Assembly: GCA_964486645.1 (NCBI GenBank)
Contig: CAZAOG010000111.1
Location: 1 to 9,176, forward strand
DNA: 9,176 nucleotides
Direction: 5' to 3'
Source: GCA-002790365 sp964486645
GTDB lineage: Bacteria; Bacteroidota; Ignavibacteria; Ignavibacteriales; Ignavibacteriaceae
Below, piece after piece: positions 6,470 to 9,176 of this stretch (the stretch's first letter is position 1; each line of letters opens with the position of its first letter). Both the position numbers and the translations under genes were made by a program. Below the pieces are notes generated by a model. That model saw only the letters and a list, made by a program, of their open reading frames with translations. It searched no databases and was not told the origin of the DNA.

Positions 6470-7723
6470 TTACTTATCCGCTTCACCCATAATCGAGTCG
6501 AGACTGCCGATAATTGCAACAACATCCGAAATCATGTGCCCCTTTACCAAATGGGGCAGCGACTGTAAATTAACAAACGAGGGTGACCTTATTTTACACC
6601 TCCACGGATGTCCTTCCCCTTCGCTTACAAGGTAAAAGCCAAGTTCACCTTTCGGATTTTCTATTGCAGAATAAATATCGCCCTTGGGCGGATTTATTCC
6701 GAAGTTTACGATCATAAAATCGTGAATAAGTTCTTCCATCTTTGAATAGACTTCTGTTTTTTTAGGAAGTACTTTTTTGGGTTGATTCAAAAGAGTTTCG
6801 CCCTGCGGCATTTTATCCAAGACTTGTTTTATAATTTTTGCACTTTCCCTTATTTCATCGGCTCTTACAAAATATCTTGCAAGTGAATCACCTTCCGAAT
6901 AAACAGGAATATTGAAATCCATTTCGTTGTAAAACAAGTACGGGGTGGCTCTTCTTAAATCAAACTCAACGCCGGATGCTCTTAAATTGGGACCCGTAAA
7001 ACCGTAATCAACAGCCTGTTCTTTTGTTGCAACACCAATTCCGTCAAGTCGTTCTACAAATATTTTGTTTGAATTTATCAGTCTCTCGCATTCGTCAATA
7101 CTTCCCTCAAGCTGACCTATAAAATCTTTAACCATAGCCAAGGCTTCGGGTTGTGCATCGTTTGCAACGCCGCCTATTCTCGTGTAGCTGTTAGTAAACC
7201 TTGCGCCGCATAGAATATCCCATATATCGAGGATTTTTTCCCTTTCTCTCAATGTCCAAAGGAAAACCGTAAGTGCACCCACATCCATTGAAAGAGAACC
7301 TATTGCAACCAGGTGAGAAGCAATTCTTGCCAATTCCGCTACCATCATTCTAATGTACTGCGCTCTCGGAGGGGCTTCAATTCCGGTAAGTTTTTCTACG
7401 GCCAAAACCCACGCAACATTGTTCGACATCGGGGCAATATAATCCAGCCTGTCGGTATGAGGAATGAATTCATAGTAGCTCATATTTTCGGCAAGTTTTT
7501 CGTATCCTCTGTGCAGATAACCCAAATCGGGAACGCAGGCTACAATTGTTTCACCGTCCAATCTGAGCAGCAATCTCAGTACGCCGTGTGTAGCCGGGTG
7601 CTGAGGACCCATATTCAGGATCATTTCGTTTTCAAGAGCTTCGTCAACGGTTATATCCGAATCAGCTCCCATAAGAGCTTGCAGTATTTTAGGATTTATT
7701 TCTTTTTCTGTTAATTTTTCCAT
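6470..7723 (-). CDS. nuoD: NADH-quinone oxidoreductase subunit D (quinone-site, 49 kDa-type)
   Basis: The 49-kDa subunit, related to NiFe-hydrogenase large subunits, which with NuoB forms the quinone-reduction site at the foot of the peripheral arm. The 417-aa length is normal. Visible are GPQHPATHGVLR at 39-50, including the quinone-site His (H46); the 49-kDa signature LHRGYEK at 70-76; and SMDVGA at 145-150, with D147 matching the conserved Asp that partners the His. It is a separate gene, not fused to nuoC as in Escherichia coli. The oddity is residue 89: the segment reads I-P-H-T-D-R-L-D-Y, whereas most complex I proteins have Tyr at the His position, the Tyr that contacts the quinone head group. 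Its codon is CAT at 7459-7457. The gene begins 6 nt after the nuoC stop. Confidence 0.97.
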   Translation of the reverse strand: MEKLTEKEINPKILQALMGADSDITVDEALENEMILNMGPQHPATHGVLRLLLRLDGETIVACVPDLGYLHRGYEKLAENMSYYEFIPHTDRLDYIAPMSNNVAWVLAVEKLTGIEAPPRAQYIRMMVAELARIASHLVAIGSLSMDVGALTVFLWTLREREKILDIWDILCGARFTNSYTRIGGVANDAQPEALAMVKDFIGQLEGSIDECERLINSNKIFVERLDGIGVATKEQAVDYGFTGPNLRASGVEFDLRRATPYLFYNEMDFNIPVYSEGDSLARYFVRADEIRESAKIIKQVLDKMPQGETLLNQPKKVLPKKTEVYSKMEELIHDFMIVNFGINPPKGDIYSAIENPKGELGFYLVSEGEGHPWRCKIRSPSFVNLQSLPHLVKGHMISDVVAIIGSLDSIMGEADK

Positions 7724-7729
7724 ATAAAG

Positions 7730-8218
7730 TTACTTTTTGGGAAGAGACAGTGAACCGGGAATTCCCATAAGCGGAAAATCCTTCCTCAAAGGATAATGTT
7801 CAAATTCTTCCGGCATATACATTCTTCTTAAGTCAGGGTGATTGTTAAAATTTATACCGAACATATCGTAAACTTCTCTTTCTTCCCAGTCTGCTGTTTT
7901 CCAAACCGATGTTACGGAATCTATTGCACAATCCTTTTCGTCCACGTCCGCTTTAATGCGAAGTCTGAAATTGTGTTTGAATGAAAAGATATGATAAACC
8001 ACGGTGAACCTGTCTTTTCTTTTTGACCAGTCGACTGCGGTAATGTCTTCGCACAAAATAAATTCCAATTCCGAATCTTCTTTTAACAATTTGCAGATTT
8101 TTACAATATCTTTTTTATCAACTTTTACCGTAAAATCACCCATATGAACATTTGAACTAATGAATGAATCGGGAAAGTTTTTTTGAAGTTTTTGAATGAT
8201 CAGTTCTTGCAATTCCAT
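7730..8218 (-). CDS. nuoC: NADH-quinone oxidoreductase subunit C (30 kDa-type)
   Basis: A peripheral-arm subunit without cofactors, which packs against NuoD and helps hold the quinone module together. The 162-aa length is normal for a stand-alone NuoC. The family signature EREVYDMFGINF..HPDLRRMYMPEEF is visible at about 113-139, followed by the typical HYPLRKDFPL (141-150). The protein ends shortly after this, so there is no fusion to NuoD. The start lies 4 nt after the nuoB stop and nuoD follows after 6 nt, a tightly packed operon. There is no visible Shine-Dalgarno, so translation probably continues from the upstream genes. Confidence 0.96.
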   Translation of the reverse strand: MELQELIIQKLQKNFPDSFISSNVHMGDFTVKVDKKDIVKICKLLKEDSELEFILCEDITAVDWSKRKDRFTVVYHIFSFKHNFRLRIKADVDEKDCAIDSVTSVWKTADWEEREVYDMFGINFNNHPDLRRMYMPEEFEHYPLRKDFPLMGIPGSLSLPKK

Positions 8219-8222
8219 AGGC

Positions 8223-8744
8223 TTAATTATTTTGGATTACGGGTAATTCAGGCAACGGTTTATTCTGAAAATCACTTGCCTTTGTTTTACCTATTTTCTT
8301 TTGGATTTGTATTAAAGCATGAAGAAGGTTATCGGGTCTCGGCGGACATCCGGCAAGGTAAATATCTACGGGAAGAAACTGGTCTATTCCCTGAACCACG
8401 GAATACGTTCTGTAAATACCTCCGGTTGAAGTACAAGCGCCCATGGCAATCACCCATTTGGGGTCGGGCATTTGGTCGTAAATTTTTCTAACAACGTGAG
8501 ACATTTTATAAGTAACCGTTCCGGCAACAATCATCAAATCACATTGACGGGGCGTAAAACGCATAACTTCGGAGCCGAAACGTGCGATATCGTATTTAGG
8601 ATCCGCTGAAGCCATCATTTCAATAGCACAGCAGGAAATACCCATCGGCATCGGCCAAACAGAATTTTGCCTGGACCATGCAATAACCGCATCAATAGTT
8701 GTAGTAATAAATCCGTTTGATTTTAAGTGAGCTTCTAATCCCAT
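8223..8744 (-). CDS. nuoB: NADH-quinone oxidoreductase subunit B (cluster N2, PSST-type)
   Basis: This subunit carries 4Fe-4S cluster N2, the last electron carrier before the quinone. The four ligands are the adjacent pair C38-C39 (GISCCAIEM), C104 (GACTSTGG) and C133 (AGCPPRPD), all present. The 173-aa length is usual. The short C-terminal tail after about residue 150 is variable and probably surface exposed. The start at 8744 overlaps the end of nuoA by 10 nt. AAGGCGG lies about 6 nt upstream, inside nuoA, and is a plausible ribosome site, which supports this ATG. Confidence 0.97.
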   Translation of the reverse strand: MGLEAHLKSNGFITTTIDAVIAWSRQNSVWPMPMGISCCAIEMMASADPKYDIARFGSEVMRFTPRQCDLMIVAGTVTYKMSHVVRKIYDQMPDPKWVIAMGACTSTGGIYRTYSVVQGIDQFLPVDIYLAGCPPRPDNLLHALIQIQKKIGKTKASDFQNKPLPELPVIQNN

Positions 8745-9103
8745 TTAAATCCGCCTTTTTTATAAACATATAAATAACCTAACTCCAGCACTATAAGAAA
8801 AACAAGCATGGAAAGAAAGACAGAAATTCCTTCCTCTGCATACATACTTTTAAATTTTACCGCCCAGGGATAAACAAAAATAACCTCGAGATCAAAAATT
8901 ATGAACAGCATTGCAACAAGGTAATATTTTACGGACATCCTTTCTCTTGTTGTACCGATGGGTTTCATTCCGCTTTCGTAAGTAGAAAGTTTAACCTTGT
9001 TCGGTCTTTGCGGTCCGAAAATTTTAGATGCTGAAACGGTCATAACCGCAAAAATAGCGGCTATTGTGAGGACTATAAAAATCGGTATATATTCTGTAAT
9101 CAT
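8735..9103 (-). CDS. nuoA: NADH-quinone oxidoreductase subunit A (membrane subunit, ND3-type)
   Basis: A small membrane-arm subunit with three predicted helices, at about 5-27, 60-82 and 93-115. The long loop between TM1 and TM2 carries the conserved YESGMKPIG (42-50) and lies near the quinone entrance in complex I structures. The acidic residues D71 and E73 in TM2 (IIFDLEVIF) match those linked to proton-path coupling in ND3/NuoA. The 122-aa length is normal. It is the first gene of the nuo cluster, begins 28 nt downstream of a good promoter candidate, and overlaps nuoB by 10 nt. No clear Shine-Dalgarno precedes the ATG at 9103. Confidence 0.96.
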   Translation of the reverse strand: MITEYIPIFIVLTIAAIFAVMTVSASKIFGPQRPNKVKLSTYESGMKPIGTTRERMSVKYYLVAMLFIIFDLEVIFVYPWAVKFKSMYAEEGISVFLSMLVFLIVLELGYLYVYKKGGFKWD

Positions 9104-9130
9104 ACGTTAAAATTATCAATTTTTGCTCAT

Positions 9131-9161
9131 CAAACTTATCCATATTTTGTTTTATTGTCAA
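9131..9161 (-). promoter_or_regulatory. Promoter candidate for the nuoA-F operon
   Basis: On the minus strand TTGACA (9161-9156) is followed by a 17-bp spacer and TAAGTTTG (9138-9131). This fits the Bacteroidota TTTG-N19/20-TAnnTTTG pattern, and its TTGACA also matches a classical -35. Transcription would start near 9126, giving a leader of about 20 nt before nuoA. It is the best promoter match in the window. Confidence 0.55.
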
Positions 9162-9176
9162 TTTAAAGAAGAACAG

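Noticed and set aside
7313..7714. 133-codon plus-strand ORF inside nuoD
   Set aside because: It lies opposite the conserved NuoD N-terminal half; the composition is that of a shadow frame.
8183..8491. 102-codon plus-strand ORF across nuoC/nuoB
   Set aside because: It is antisense to conserved NuoB sequence with no recognisable domain or ribosome site.

Overview
The window is AT-rich, with a dense gene layout. It comes from a bacterium of the Bacteroidota/Chlorobiota/Ignavibacteriota (FCB) type, most likely Ignavibacteria-like. That placement is inferred from protein flavour (NuoD and NuoB especially), from near absence of Shine-Dalgarno sequences on the minus-strand genes, and from TAnnTTTG-type promoter boxes. 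No database search was possible. I see no mobile element, CRISPR array, tRNA or rRNA.

Layout. (1) Positions 96-1813, plus strand: a LeuT-like neurotransmitter:sodium symporter (520 aa), followed 29 nt later by a 41-aa single-span membrane protein that resembles the MetS/MaAIMP small subunit of bacterial NSS transporters. Together they look like a two-component Na+-driven amino-acid importer. (2) Positions 1814-2051: a convergent intergenic region ending in a strong hairpin with T runs on both sides, a bidirectional terminator. (3) Positions 2052-4229, minus strand: a full-length UvrD/PcrA superfamily 1 DNA helicase. (4) Positions 4230-4612: about 380 bp without a gene, holding a probable uvrD promoter, a short repeat-like element with degenerate inverted ends, and AT-only hairpins just past nuoF. 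(5) Positions 4613-9103, minus strand: nuoA-nuoB-nuoC-nuoD-nuoE-nuoF, with a good promoter candidate upstream of nuoA near the window edge.

How the genes work together. NuoE and NuoF form the NADH-oxidising tip of respiratory complex I, NuoB, NuoC and NuoD form the quinone-reducing connecting module, and NuoA is a small membrane-arm subunit. All cofactor ligands I can check are present. The operon stops after nuoF: nuoG and the rest of the membrane arm (nuoH-N) are not here and must lie elsewhere if the complex is complete.

The points most worth a second look are the NuoD position normally held by the quinone-site tyrosine, which reads histidine; the LeuT-like transporter with a GMG motif in TM6 and a paired small subunit; the split complex I operon; and the repeat-like element between nuoF and uvrD. 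I found no convincing wholly new system.
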